Shown here piece by piece: positions 33,740 to 40,737 of a stretch of 55,970 nucleotides of DNA (position 1 is the first letter of the stretch; every line of letters starts with the position of its first letter). A program made the translations under genes and the position numbers. Source of the stretch: a virus. The notes beneath the pieces were generated by a model. It saw only the letters and a list, made by a program, of their open reading frames with translations, had not been told where the DNA came from and made no database searches. The stretch covers positions 1-55,970 of the IMG/VR virus record IMGVR_UViG_3300015241_000004; one strand, 5' to 3'.

Positions 33740-33924
33740 CAAACCCCCGCCACTTTTGCCGCGATCACCCACAACGCGCCGCAGAGAAGCAGCGAGATCA
33801 AGCTCTGACCGCAGACCTGCACTGGCGTCTCGTAAGGATAGCGATGCGTGATGGCGGTGACGGAGCACACGCCGCAAAACAGCCCCAACAGCCAGAACGG
33901 AATTGATACCATTGTCCAAACCAT
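33739..33924 (-). CDS. Small membrane protein
   Basis: 61 residues; start coupled by TAATG. Two hydrophobic segments (SIPFWLLGLFCGVCSVTAIT and LISLLLCGALWVIAAKVAGV) separated by a short polar loop, so a two-span inner-membrane protein. Function unknown. Confidence 0.65.
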   Translation of the reverse strand: MVWTMVSIPFWLLGLFCGVCSVTAITHRYPYETPVQVCGQSLISLLLCGALWVIAAKVAGV

Positions 33925-34460
33925 TACCGCCCTCTTCCTGTTTTCCGCGCGCGATCGAATTTTTCCAGTTCTGCCAGGATCAGCGCAGCCGCCTTGACCA
34001 AATTGCGGCGCGTATCCTTTGCCTTCCACCAATCGGAAGTCCAAGGCCAGATGTCACGTCCGTTAAAAGGTGTCGTCGTGCCGTACTTGGAAATAACGAC
34101 GCTGTTCATCGCGAGCGCATAGGCTGCGCCAGCCTGCGCCAGTTCGCCCGGCAGGTGCGCGTCATCGTGCGCTTCATCCCAGCCCTCGACTTCCTTTTGC
34201 CGGAAGCGCTCGGCGATCACGGCTTGCACCGCAGGCGACAACGGCCTGCGAATATGCAGCGCTTCGAACATCCTGCGCACCACAAATTGCCGCGCAATCG
34301 AGACAGCCGTGAAGATCAGCGTGATCAGCAGGTTTTCATGAAACTGCGGATGAAAACCGAATAGCGGGAAGACGAAGATTTGTGTTGCCAGCGCAACAGC
34401 AAAGCCGATCGCGGTCGAGAGCGCGGTTTCGAGGAAGGACATCAGCTTCGTTTGTTTCAC
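33924..34460 (-). CDS. Membrane-anchored phage protein with conserved C-terminal domain
   Basis: 178 residues. Two N-terminal hydrophobic segments (ALSTAIGFAVALATQIFVFP and ENLLITLIFTAVSIA), then a soluble helical part: AERFRQKEVEGWDEAHDDAH and WPWTSDWWKAKDTRRNLVKA, ending LAELEKFDRARK. The second part occurs in many phages as a free protein (recalled, not searched). Here it is fused to membrane spans. Unknown function. Confidence 0.65.
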   Translation of the reverse strand: MKQTKLMSFLETALSTAIGFAVALATQIFVFPLFGFHPQFHENLLITLIFTAVSIARQFVVRRMFEALHIRRPLSPAVQAVIAERFRQKEVEGWDEAHDDAHLPGELAQAGAAYALAMNSVVISKYGTTTPFNGRDIWPWTSDWWKAKDTRRNLVKAAALILAELEKFDRARKTGRGR

Positions 34461-34475
34461 GTGAAATCCTTTTCC

Positions 34476-34739
34476 CTATGGTCCCAACACATGCCGCAAC
34501 GCTTCGAAGTCGCTCAATTCCGCGCGGGCGAAATAGACGATACTGCCATCCGGTGTACTGACGACACGCCGCGTGTAGCGCGTCTGCTTGATCTCGATGG
34601 ATGCCGCTGCAAGCCCGAAGTTTCGGTGTGCGGCGCGCACGGGCACGGTATCTGTCAGCACGACCTCGGCCTGGTCGTCATCGACCTTCTGGACGCGGCC
34701 TTCGTGCGGACCGCCGATTAGTCGGACCCAGAGGCTCAT
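34476..34739 (-). CDS. Small early protein, unknown
   Basis: 87 residues, ATGA-coupled. MSLWVRLIGGPHEGRVQKVD; beta-rich with VVLTDTVPVRAAHRNFGLAA. Similar short ‘GPHxG’ proteins are common in phages. Function unknown. Confidence 0.6.
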   Translation of the reverse strand: MSLWVRLIGGPHEGRVQKVDDDQAEVVLTDTVPVRAAHRNFGLAAASIEIKQTRYTRRVVSTPDGSIVYFARAELSDFEALRHVLGP

Positions 34740-36097
34740 GCGGCTTGCTCCTCACTGTCGATTTCGAGCGACGGTTGCTCCGGCGCTTCGTTCCCCCACG
34801 ATATCCATCCATCCCGCGCCCGCCGCGCGTTCAACTCGACCTTGGGCAGGCTTGGGAAATAATGTTCCGCGATTTCGTACTGGAAATCCGGCTTCTCGGA
34901 ATGATCACCCTTGGGTGCCTCGATCGCTGAATCGAATTGGTCGCCCATCGCGGGGCACGGCACCTTGCCCTTGACGCCGATCAACAGCAGTTCATGCCTG
35001 TCCCGCACCCAAAAACCTGTGCCGATCGAAGGCTTGATCCAGCAGAATTGCGAGACGTAGGTAAAACCCTGTAGCTCCATCACCTTGTGAGCGATCGCCG
35101 AAAACGACGCCGGACACCACATCAGATGGATACAATCTTCCGCGGCGATGCTCATGCGCTCGCGCTGGCGTTCGACGATCGCTTCCGGCGTCGAGGCTTC
35201 CTTGGCCGTGACGTAGTGGTTGGAGGCGTGGCGATCCATCCCGGTTTCCTCCGAGCGCACCTTGAAGTGCCATTCGAAGTCCGAGAGGATCAGGCCGGCC
35301 TTGATATCCGGCAGTGCGCGGATTTTGGCGCCGAGCTTTTGCTCCCGCTCGCCGCGCTTGCGCTTTTTCTCGGCCTGGTCCTCGACGCGGACCTCCTTCG
35401 CGGCTTTACGGATTTCTTTCTTGGCTTCCGCCGTGAGTTTGCCGGCCTCATCGCGGGGGAGCGCGTCGAGAATGGCCTTCTGCTCTTCCGATGGAAGGCG
35501 CGCCAACGCAGCCCCCGTATCGAGCGACACGGGCCCGGTCCTGACCGCCTCCATCAATTCTGGCGTGGCGCCAGCTTCGATGACCGCGGCACGTTCGACG
35601 CTGCGGCGCGGCACATTCATCAGCGTCGAGGCTTCGCCCAGGGAAAGCGGCGACGATCTTTCCTCCGTCGCGTGCTGATCTTGCTCTCCGAAATCAAGCG
35701 AGGGTCCGCCAATTGGCGCAGCCTGCCGCGAATGTTGATTGGCACCAAGCCTTAGCGTTGCGATCGAGGCCGCGATCAACGCCCGTTGCTTGTCGGTGAG
35801 ATCGCGCCGCTCAAGATTTTCGGCGATGACAAATTTGAGCGCGAATTCGTCGGTCCCTGTAAAAATCGCGTAGGCAACCGGCTTTCCGAGTTCGGCGAGT
35901 TCGCGCTCGCGATTGCGGCCGTCGAGGACGAAACCCTTGTGCAGAATGATCGGGTGGTTTTGGCCTTCGGCAAGAGAGGCGCGGAAACTCTCCCGACGTT
36001 CATCCGCCAGCATCGGGAACAGATTTGCGAACGGATGATGCTTCGGGCGCGGGGAGCCCGGCATCAACAAGCCGCCCGCTGCGAGGAAGGGGTTCAT
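34736..36097 (-). CDS. ParB-domain / MT-A70 adenine methyltransferase with variant active site
   Basis: 453 residues. Residues 20-100 form a ParB/Sulfiredoxin-like N-domain (HPIILHKGFVLDGRNRERE, then NLERRDLTDKQRALIAASIA). The second half is MT-A70-like: SFSAIAHKVMELQGFTYVSQ, then WVRDRHELLLIGVKG and ARDGWISWGNEAPEQ. At the catalytic DPPW/DPEW site the sequence is DFEW (273-276), so the proline after Asp is missing. It may be a weak enzyme or a DNA-binding decoy. A palindrome copy lies in the linker (AAPIGGP). It is ATGA-coupled on both sides. Confidence 0.7.
   Translation of the reverse strand: MNPFLAAGGLLMPGSPRPKHHPFANLFPMLADERRESFRASLAEGQNHPIILHKGFVLDGRNRERELAELGKPVAYAIFTGTDEFALKFVIAENLERRDLTDKQRALIAASIATLRLGANQHSRQAAPIGGPSLDFGEQDQHATEERSSPLSLGEASTLMNVPRRSVERAAVIEAGATPELMEAVRTGPVSLDTGAALARLPSEEQKAILDALPRDEAGKLTAEAKKEIRKAAKEVRVEDQAEKKRKRGEREQKLGAKIRALPDIKAGLILSDFEWHFKVRSEETGMDRHASNHYVTAKEASTPEAIVERQRERMSIAAEDCIHLMWCPASFSAIAHKVMELQGFTYVSQFCWIKPSIGTGFWVRDRHELLLIGVKGKVPCPAMGDQFDSAIEAPKGDHSEKPDFQYEIAEHYFPSLPKVELNARRARDGWISWGNEAPEQPSLEIDSEEQAA
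35705..35720. repeat. Palindrome copy 4 (one mismatch)
   Basis: TCCGCCAATTGGCGCA within the ParB-MT-A70 gene, read A-A-P-I-G-G. One base differs from the perfect palindrome. Confidence 0.75.
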
Positions 36098-36324
36098 CGC
36101 CGCACCATCCGCGCGTTAACGAACGCCACCACAAATTTCGGCCACAGCACGATCACCATCAAAATCGCCAGCCCGAATGCCACTGGCGTCAGTTCCTGCC
36201 CGCGCGCGGCCCATCTTTTGCGCTGGTAGTCGACCAGGCCAAGGCCGTAGAGCAGCATCCAGACTGCGGCGCCGATCGAGATGTGGATCAGCGCAAGCGA
36301 GATGAGGTTATGGGCCGATGGCAT
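36094..36324 (-). CDS. Small membrane protein
   Basis: 76 residues from the ATG at 36324 (GGAGCGCCCG upstream). Two hydrophobic segments (LISLALIHISIGAAVWMLLY and FGLAILMVIVLWPKFVVAFV) and a basic loop between. Inner-membrane protein, unknown role; overlaps the ParB-MT-A70 start by ATGA. Confidence 0.6.
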   Translation of the reverse strand: MPSAHNLISLALIHISIGAAVWMLLYGLGLVDYQRKRWAARGQELTPVAFGLAILMVIVLWPKFVVAFVNARMVRR

Positions 36325-36449
36325 CGGGCGCTCCGAAAACAAGAGACAAGCGTTCTTGCGTCCGGAAGATGACCGGACGGGCAAAACGGCTTAAGAGGAT
36401 TTTACGCCAGGTGATGCAACTGGAACGCGGATACGCGTGGAAACTAAGA

Positions 36450-36510
36450 AACCAGATTTGATTCAGCGCGGCACTGCCGGCGCTTCGGCAGTGGAGAAGT
36501 CAGGCGGCAG
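36450..36510. repeat. Dispersed repeat, left-half copy (R3)
   Basis: Nearly identical to R1 over 61 bases. Here it overlaps the end of the gene at 36463-37134 and encodes its last residues, [15 protein letters not shown]. Confidence 0.85.
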
Positions 36511-37134
36511 CGATGAGGCTTCATCAGATTTCCGCGTGAGGTCGACATGATCAGTGTGCGGTGACCGAAGGGGCATCAGGGCGCCAATACCGCCATCGAA
36601 GCGGAAGAAAAGTGGTTTCATGCTTTGATCAGCCGCCAGCGTCTCGATCTCAATGCCGGGAAGCGAAAGAATCTGGCGGATATACTTGAGACTAAAAGGC
36701 GTCGGGCCGATCGATACCGACATGTTATTTTCGGGGTTAACTTCGCCCTTGCCGTCACAGGCCCCGCAGATACATCCACAACTCGGGCAATCATGTTCAT
36801 GTCCTCGCCCGTCGCATGCGGCGCATCCAACAGGCGCAGGCACCGGCGGCGGCAGAAAATATTCAGGCTTAAAGAACGATGCGCTCTCAAAGTCTTGCAA
36901 CGGTCCGGCGATGTTGAACTTTTTGTCGACATCTGAAATGTCGGACCGCAGTGTCACACGAACCAGAATATGCCCGTTGGTGGCCCAGGTGAATCCGTGC
37001 CGCGAAAACGGCTTCATCAGGTAAGGCCGGACTTCATCCGTGCTGCAGAATGGCTGCAGGTCCAGTGGCGAAGCATCTTCCGCTGCAGCCTGACCGATAG
37101 GCGCCGACGCGGCTTCAGTGGCAAGGTGAACCAT
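36463..37134 (-). CDS. DnaJ-type zinc-finger protein bounded by repeat halves
   Basis: 223 residues from the ATG at 37134, preceded by GGAGGG; an upstream in-frame ATG at 37185 lacks a good site. Residues about 100-135 hold four CxxC pairs (GCAACDGRGHEHDCPSCGC then CGACDGKG), like the DnaJ zinc finger. Both ends derive from repeats: the N-terminus resembles the right half (HLATEAASAPIGQAAAE) and the C-terminus is the left half. Perhaps a chaperone-like or nucleic-acid-binding protein. Confidence 0.65.
   Translation of the reverse strand: MVHLATEAASAPIGQAAAEDASPLDLQPFCSTDEVRPYLMKPFSRHGFTWATNGHILVRVTLRSDISDVDKKFNIAGPLQDFESASFFKPEYFLPPPVPAPVGCAACDGRGHEHDCPSCGCICGACDGKGEVNPENNMSVSIGPTPFSLKYIRQILSLPGIEIETLAADQSMKPLFFRFDGGIGALMPLRSPHTDHVDLTRKSDEASSLPPDFSTAEAPAVPR
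37093..37133. repeat. Weak right-half-like repeat (R10)
   Basis: GATAGGCGCCGACGCGGCTTCAGTGGC…GTGAACCAT resembles the right end of the family (compare GATAGGCGCTCCC…GGCAGTGG in R8). It codes the N-terminus of the zinc-finger protein. Low similarity. Confidence 0.4.
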
Positions 37135-37314
37135 CAAAAAGCCCTCCGGCAAAACGGTGTAAGGGATCGGGCGACGGCGGGGCATTTAGCGCGATCACGC
37201 GCCCTTCCCGATGGAGCTGGCGACCTTGACTGTCCGCCCCATGTCATTGACCCGGGCTGTTGGATGCCAAGGCCGTCGCCCGAACTGGAATTAGGTGAGC
37301 GTCTCTCAGGCTTG

Positions 37315-37602
37315 TCACCGCTTTGGAACGATCTTGAAATTTCGCATGGAGTGGCGACGGAGAATTTCGGCGACGACGGCAGCAAGCGCGTCGCCGGACC
37401 AATCGCGCGCGCCTTCCATGTAGCGTTCGACCGTGCGCGGATCGCATTTGATGATCGCCGCGAGTTTGGCCGGCGCACATTCACCCCAGAGGTGCCAAAC
37501 AATCCCGGTGAGAACGTCTCCGACCATTCGGTCGGTCGCCGGCCCATCCGGTCGGTCGATTTCGCGAGCATCAACCGCCCGCCTCTGTATAGTACCGTGC
37601 AT
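37315..37602 (-). CDS. HTH-type DNA-binding protein
   Basis: 95 residues from the ATG at 37602, with GGAG seven bases upstream. The motif CAPAKLAAIIKCDPRTVERY is a helix-turn-helix (turn at the CDP). The last residues are basic (RRHSMRNFKIVPKR). A small regulator at the head of the leftward early genes; target unknown. Confidence 0.65.
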   Translation of the reverse strand: MHGTIQRRAVDAREIDRPDGPATDRMVGDVLTGIVWHLWGECAPAKLAAIIKCDPRTVERYMEGARDWSGDALAAVVAEILRRHSMRNFKIVPKR

Positions 37603-37688
37603 AAACTTTCTCCACGCAACGCAACTAACGCGATATTTACCGAAAACCGTGTACTTCTCAGGAACCGCAACTGTGAAAGAGCCCCGCC

Positions 37689-37874
37689 ATGAACCGACTT
37701 CGCGACATCCTGCTCGGGCTGCTGGCCATCGCAGCACTCATTGCGCTCAGCGTGCTTTTCAGCGGAATGACCTACCATTCCATCTGCCACAAGATCATCC
37801 AACCCGACGGCCGCATCGAAAATCCCGGATGCATGCTGGATCAGCAGGGCAGGGGCATGGGCATGCCGGACTAG
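37689..37874 (+). CDS. Single-span membrane peptide on the opposite strand
   Basis: 61 residues: a 22-residue hydrophobic helix (DILLGLLAIAALIALSVLFS) then a polar, Cys-containing tail (HSICHKIIQPDGRIENPGCM). High GC at third codon positions fits a real gene. It faces the other way from its neighbours, so it would need its own promoter, which I cannot see. A superinfection-exclusion-type peptide is possible but unproven. Confidence 0.45.
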   Translation: MNRLRDILLGLLAIAALIALSVLFSGMTYHSICHKIIQPDGRIENPGCMLDQQGRGMGMPD

Positions 37875-37885
37875 GGCGCTATCGT

Positions 37886-38077
37886 TCACGGCTTATTCCC
37901 TCCGGGGCCCGGAGGCGGAAACGTCAGGTCCTTTGCGACTTGATGCAGTTCTTCCGCGATCATGTTGGCCATGCGTCCGACGCACTCGCTGCAGATCTTG
38001 CAGCCGTCGGAGGTGATCAGCCGAAACACCTGGGCCGCAGACTTGCCACAGAACGAGCAATTACCATTGGCGCTCAT
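37886..38077 (-). CDS. ClpX-type zinc-finger protein
   Basis: 63 residues from the ATG at 38077 (ATGA overlap). CSFCGKSAAQVFRLITSDGC then CSECVGRMANMIAEELHQVA matches the N-terminal zinc-binding domain of ClpX, which captures adaptors such as SspB and substrates. There is no AAA+ motor. A free ClpX zinc domain could block or redirect ClpXP, for example to spare a phage regulator; this is inference. Confidence 0.75.
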   Translation of the reverse strand: MSANGNCSFCGKSAAQVFRLITSDGCKICSECVGRMANMIAEELHQVAKDLTFPPPGPGGNKP

Positions 38078-38580
38078 GGCATGCTCCACAAGGAATTGGG
38101 AGCAACCAAATTATGCTGTTGAAGCGTGGAACTGAGCCTTACGAACGTCCGCGCCAGAAATCTTCCGCGCTTCCGCCAATTCGAGACAACAGATTGCCGG
38201 TTGCCGGTAAGCTTGGCGACGGCATTGGTGCCCCCGAGCGCCTCGACAAGCGAACTGACCGTGTTCTGGTTGCGCTCGCTGAGAGGAGCATTTCGTTTGG
38301 TCGGAAACTCAGCGCGCTTACCCAATTGAAGGGCTGCATCTACAGCAGCAAGGACCTTCGGATGGGCACTAAACCATTCGCCACTCGTTCGGAAATAACG
38401 CAGGGTCCGATGGATTTGTTTTTCCTGCGAAAGAGTGCCCTCAATCGCGCCAAGCAATGTTACCGGCCAAGGACAGTCGCTTTGGATTTTCGCCATCCGG
38501 CGGAACGGGTTGAAGCTCGTGGTGCCGATTTTGATCGGACCGCCGTTCGCCGCCTGAATGAAATAAATATACGAGGTCAT
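38074..38580 (-). CDS. GIY-YIG-like nuclease fused to a HTH domain
   Basis: 168 residues from the ATG at 38580. Residues 4-80 (YIYFIQAANGGPIKIGTTSF, then RRMAKIQSDCPWPVTLLGAI) are a T5orf172/Mug113-type GIY-YIG module, with the F-I-Q and K-I-G core. Residues about 105-160 (SLVEALGGTNAVAKLTGNRQ, then SVVSNWRKRGRFLARTFV) are a HTH of the same type as the gene just upstream. A fusion of DNA nicking/binding and operator-like recognition. Confidence 0.7.
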   Translation of the reverse strand: MTSYIYFIQAANGGPIKIGTTSFNPFRRMAKIQSDCPWPVTLLGAIEGTLSQEKQIHRTLRYFRTSGEWFSAHPKVLAAVDAALQLGKRAEFPTKRNAPLSERNQNTVSSLVEALGGTNAVAKLTGNRQSVVSNWRKRGRFLARTFVRLSSTLQQHNLVAPNSLWSMP

Positions 38581-38804
38581 GAGGCGACCTCGATATGCTT
38601 GACGGCCCAGGCCCATAGCGAGCGCGGCGCGCATTTGCCGATTTTCTGGAGTTCGTCCTCGATGACATCGAACGTATAGGTTGGGAACCGAGCGTCCTTT
38701 CGCCAGTTCGAAACCGCAGGATCCGTGCGCCCGAACAAGGTGGCGACTGCCTTGGTTCCCCCGAGCGCCTCCACGACTTCATCGACTGAATCAAGTTGGA
38801 CCAT
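38577..38804 (-). CDS. Small HTH regulator, first gene of the leftward operon
   Basis: 75 residues: SVDEVVEALGGTKAVATLFG then RTDPAVSNWRKDARFPTY is a Cro/YdaS-like helix-turn-helix. The ATG at 38804 lies only about six bases after a TATAAC -10 box, so the mRNA may be leaderless, as is lambda cI from PRM. It is ATGA-coupled to the GIY-YIG-HTH gene, whose HTH is similar (ALGGT-AVA…VSNWRK). Candidate repressor or Cro. Confidence 0.75.
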   Translation of the reverse strand: MVQLDSVDEVVEALGGTKAVATLFGRTDPAVSNWRKDARFPTYTFDVIEDELQKIGKCAPRSLWAWAVKHIEVAS

Positions 38805-38809
38805 GCCCC

Positions 38810-38839
38810 GTTATATTTTCAGATTCTCTGAACGGTCAA
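38810..38839 (-). promoter_or_regulatory. Leftward early promoter with internal operator
   Basis: Minus strand: TTGACC (38839-38834), an 18-base spacer, TATAAC (38815-38810). The spacer holds the operator TTCAGA-GAA-TCTGAA (38818-38832), one base after the -35. The same operator is found in the rightward promoter. Confidence 0.75.
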
Positions 38840-39007
38840 TCCTTCATGAGAAATAAATATGAATTTCCCCCCATATGTACGATCCTTAAGAAAGGGAGCC
38901 GCTCGAATGCGACCTTCGGCTAATATGGTAAAAACAGCGCTTTTCTGCCCGTTAAATCAGCCGGTCGCGCCTGTAAGTATGCCAACGGAGACAATGGAAG
39001 CCTAACG

Positions 39008-39307
39008 ATGCATACGAAACAAAGCGGTGGAAAATTCAGTCCGATGGCCCAGCGGCTACGCCAGATCCGGCTCGCAGAGGCCGAAACGAACTCTTCCAGG
39101 TGGGCAAAACGGATGGGATGGACCCTGCCGCAGCTCTCCAACTACGAAAACGGCGTGCTTATTTCGCGAGATGCGGCCATTCAGATGGCGAATCGCGTCC
39201 CGGGCCTCACCACCGACTATATTTTGAGAGGCGTTACCGACGGCCTCACCGTGGACCTGCGTCGCCGGCTTGAAGAAGTCGAGATCGCCGAAAAGCAGAG
39301 CGGCTAG
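39008..39307 (+). CDS. XRE-family HTH regulator (repressor/Cro-like)
   Basis: 99 residues starting MHTKQSGGKFSPMAQRLRQI. Residues 12-70 are an XRE-type HTH: RLRQIRLAEAETNSSRWAKR then LPQLSNYENGVLISRDAAIQ. It lies between the two divergent operator-bearing promoters, as repressor or Cro genes do. Its own promoter is unclear; TAATAT at 38922 is a possible -10. It overlaps a minus-strand gene by four bases at its end. Confidence 0.75.
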   Translation: MHTKQSGGKFSPMAQRLRQIRLAEAETNSSRWAKRMGWTLPQLSNYENGVLISRDAAIQMANRVPGLTTDYILRGVTDGLTVDLRRRLEEVEIAEKQSG

Positions 39308-39492
39308 CCGGGCCGGAACGGGATGATGTTGCTCGTGGTCTCGGCCTTTTCGGCGTGACCCATCAGGAACTTTTCGACCAGTTCCTTGGCGGCCTCGAGC
39401 ACCAACAGCGCTTCATTGGGATCTTCCGGCAACTGGCCAGCCAGGATAACCGCGGCACGCCTGTGCCATCCTAAGATCATTCCCATTCCCAT
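39304..39492 (-). CDS. Small protein convergent to the XRE gene
   Basis: 62 residues; GAGGG lies before the ATG at 39492. WHRRAAVILAGQLPEDPNEA, then a helix (LLVLEAAKELVEKFLMGHAE) and the C-terminal NIIPFRPG. The sequence looks natural and GC at third positions is high. It could be an antagonist of the regulator it converges on; function unknown. Confidence 0.5.
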   Translation of the reverse strand: MGMGMILGWHRRAAVILAGQLPEDPNEALLVLEAAKELVEKFLMGHAEKAETTSNIIPFRPG

Positions 39493-39666
39493 CGAACCCT
39501 CGCAATATTTTCTTGGAACGTTTCAGGAACATTCCGCGATGGCGCCCGTTTTGTGTCAGGTAGCGGACAGAAGCGTGACACGCTGATTAACCTATGTAAA
39601 GTTGCGTTCTTCAGAGGCCATGGAACTACGGCCACCATTTATTTTCATATGTTCTGAAATTATCTG

Positions 39667-39695
39667 TTGACGTTTCAGAAGTTCTGAACCAGATT
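39667..39695 (+). promoter_or_regulatory. Rightward early promoter with internal operator
   Basis: TTGACG (39667-39672), 17-base spacer, CAGATT (39690-39695). The spacer contains TTCAGA-AGT-TCTGAA (39674-39688), the same operator and the same offset as in the leftward promoter. A further half-site TTCTGAA lies at 39652-39658. Confidence 0.7.
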
Positions 39696-39725
39696 AGCCC
39701 CATCGAAACCCCGATGGAGCCGCCG

Positions 39726-39944
39726 ATGTCCGCCGACCTCGCCCTCACCACCAAGATCATCCAAACCTCCGATAACCGCTTCTATCAAGTCACCGAAACC
39801 GGTGACGCCAACCTCGCCCATGTCTGGAACGGCATCGAGGTAAAACTCGTGAGCGGACGCAAGGGCACTTGGGCGCCCAAGAAGAACGCCAGCACTGAGC
39901 TGGTCCGCAAGGCCGCCGCTCGCGTCATCGTGGAGGCCGTGTGA
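39726..39944 (+). CDS. First gene of the rightward operon, small protein
   Basis: 72 residues from the ATG at 39726, chosen because GGAG lies six bases upstream; an in-frame ATG at 39714 lacks one. Contains VTETGDANLAHVWNGIEVKL and a basic region (SGRKGTWAPKKNA). The N-terminus SADLALTTK is shared with the next protein (SDLALTTT), which suggests a local duplication of the start. Function unknown. Confidence 0.65.
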   Translation: MSADLALTTKIIQTSDNRFYQVTETGDANLAHVWNGIEVKLVSGRKGTWAPKKNASTELVRKAAARVIVEAV

Positions 39945-40309
39945 TGTCGGACCTCGCCCTCACCACCACCCTTCCCGCCGTCCCCGCCAAGAGCAACCCG
40001 ATCGAGGCTGCACGTCTGGCCCTGATCAAGCGCCTGCTCGAGCTGAAAGCCCCAAAAGCCTATCCGTCATTCCCCTCGCCGGGCCACCACGAAGGCGTAG
40101 CGCAACATATCCGCGATGCGGCCCTGATTTTCGACGAATGGCTCGCCGCGGTTGGTCACGAAGTCCGCGACAATTCGACAGTCGGAATCCATTTCGGCCT
40201 GTTCGCGGGGTCCTTTACCGGCGCGATCGATGGCAATGAAACGGGCGCGGTAGAGGAAGCCGCGGAGGCGCTGCGCGAAGATCGCCGTTCGATGCGGAGG
40301 GCGATGTGA
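39944..40309 (+). CDS. Small early protein, unknown
   Basis: 121 residues from an ATG overlapping the previous stop (TGATG). N-terminus SDLALTTTLPAVPAKSN; helical body with EGVAQHIRDAALIFDEWLAA and an acidic C-terminal region ending RRSMRRAM. Likely a recombination or replication accessory by position. Confidence 0.6.
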   Translation: MSDLALTTTLPAVPAKSNPIEAARLALIKRLLELKAPKAYPSFPSPGHHEGVAQHIRDAALIFDEWLAAVGHEVRDNSTVGIHFGLFAGSFTGAIDGNETGAVEEAAEALREDRRSMRRAM

Positions 40310-40737
40310 TGGCCGCCAAGAGCAAGTCGACCAAAACGATAACGATCGATGACATCTACGCCGCGATCAATCCGCTGCCGGCGAAGCTGAGCGCCAAGGG
40401 CAAGGTCGCACCTTCCGTTGATTGTCGGATCGAAGCTAACGCCAACGTTTGGGTCGCCATGAGCTGGCGGAAGAGTCTGACTGCCAACGATTGGGACAAG
40501 AATTACGAGCACTTCATGGGAAACGATTTCCCTCAAGCGTTCAATAAGGCCGTGGCGTTCATCGACGCACTGCCGAGCGCCGAGCAAGCTAGAATCCAAG
40601 AGTTTATGGGGCAGCTTGGAAAGCTGATCGATACCGGCAAAGCCGCTGGCATCACCGTTGATTACATGAATCCGCTCTTGGACACGATGAAGCGTCTCTC
40701 CGAGAACATCATCACGTACCAGCCGGAGAAACCGTGA
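40309..40737 (+). CDS. Early protein before the RecA-fold ATPase
   Basis: 142 residues, TGATG-coupled. Basic N-terminus (AAKSKSTKTITIDDIYAAIN), then beta-rich segment VDCRIEANANVWVAMSWRKS and a helical C-terminus. It could be a partner of the ATPase encoded next; no motif is recognised. Confidence 0.6.
   Translation: MAAKSKSTKTITIDDIYAAINPLPAKLSAKGKVAPSVDCRIEANANVWVAMSWRKSLTANDWDKNYEHFMGNDFPQAFNKAVAFIDALPSAEQARIQEFMGQLGKLIDTGKAAGITVDYMNPLLDTMKRLSENIITYQPEKP

Noticed and set aside
37134-37889. A 251-codon minus-strand frame covering the HTH gene region
   Set aside because: It overlaps a better-supported HTH gene in another frame and lacks natural sequence.
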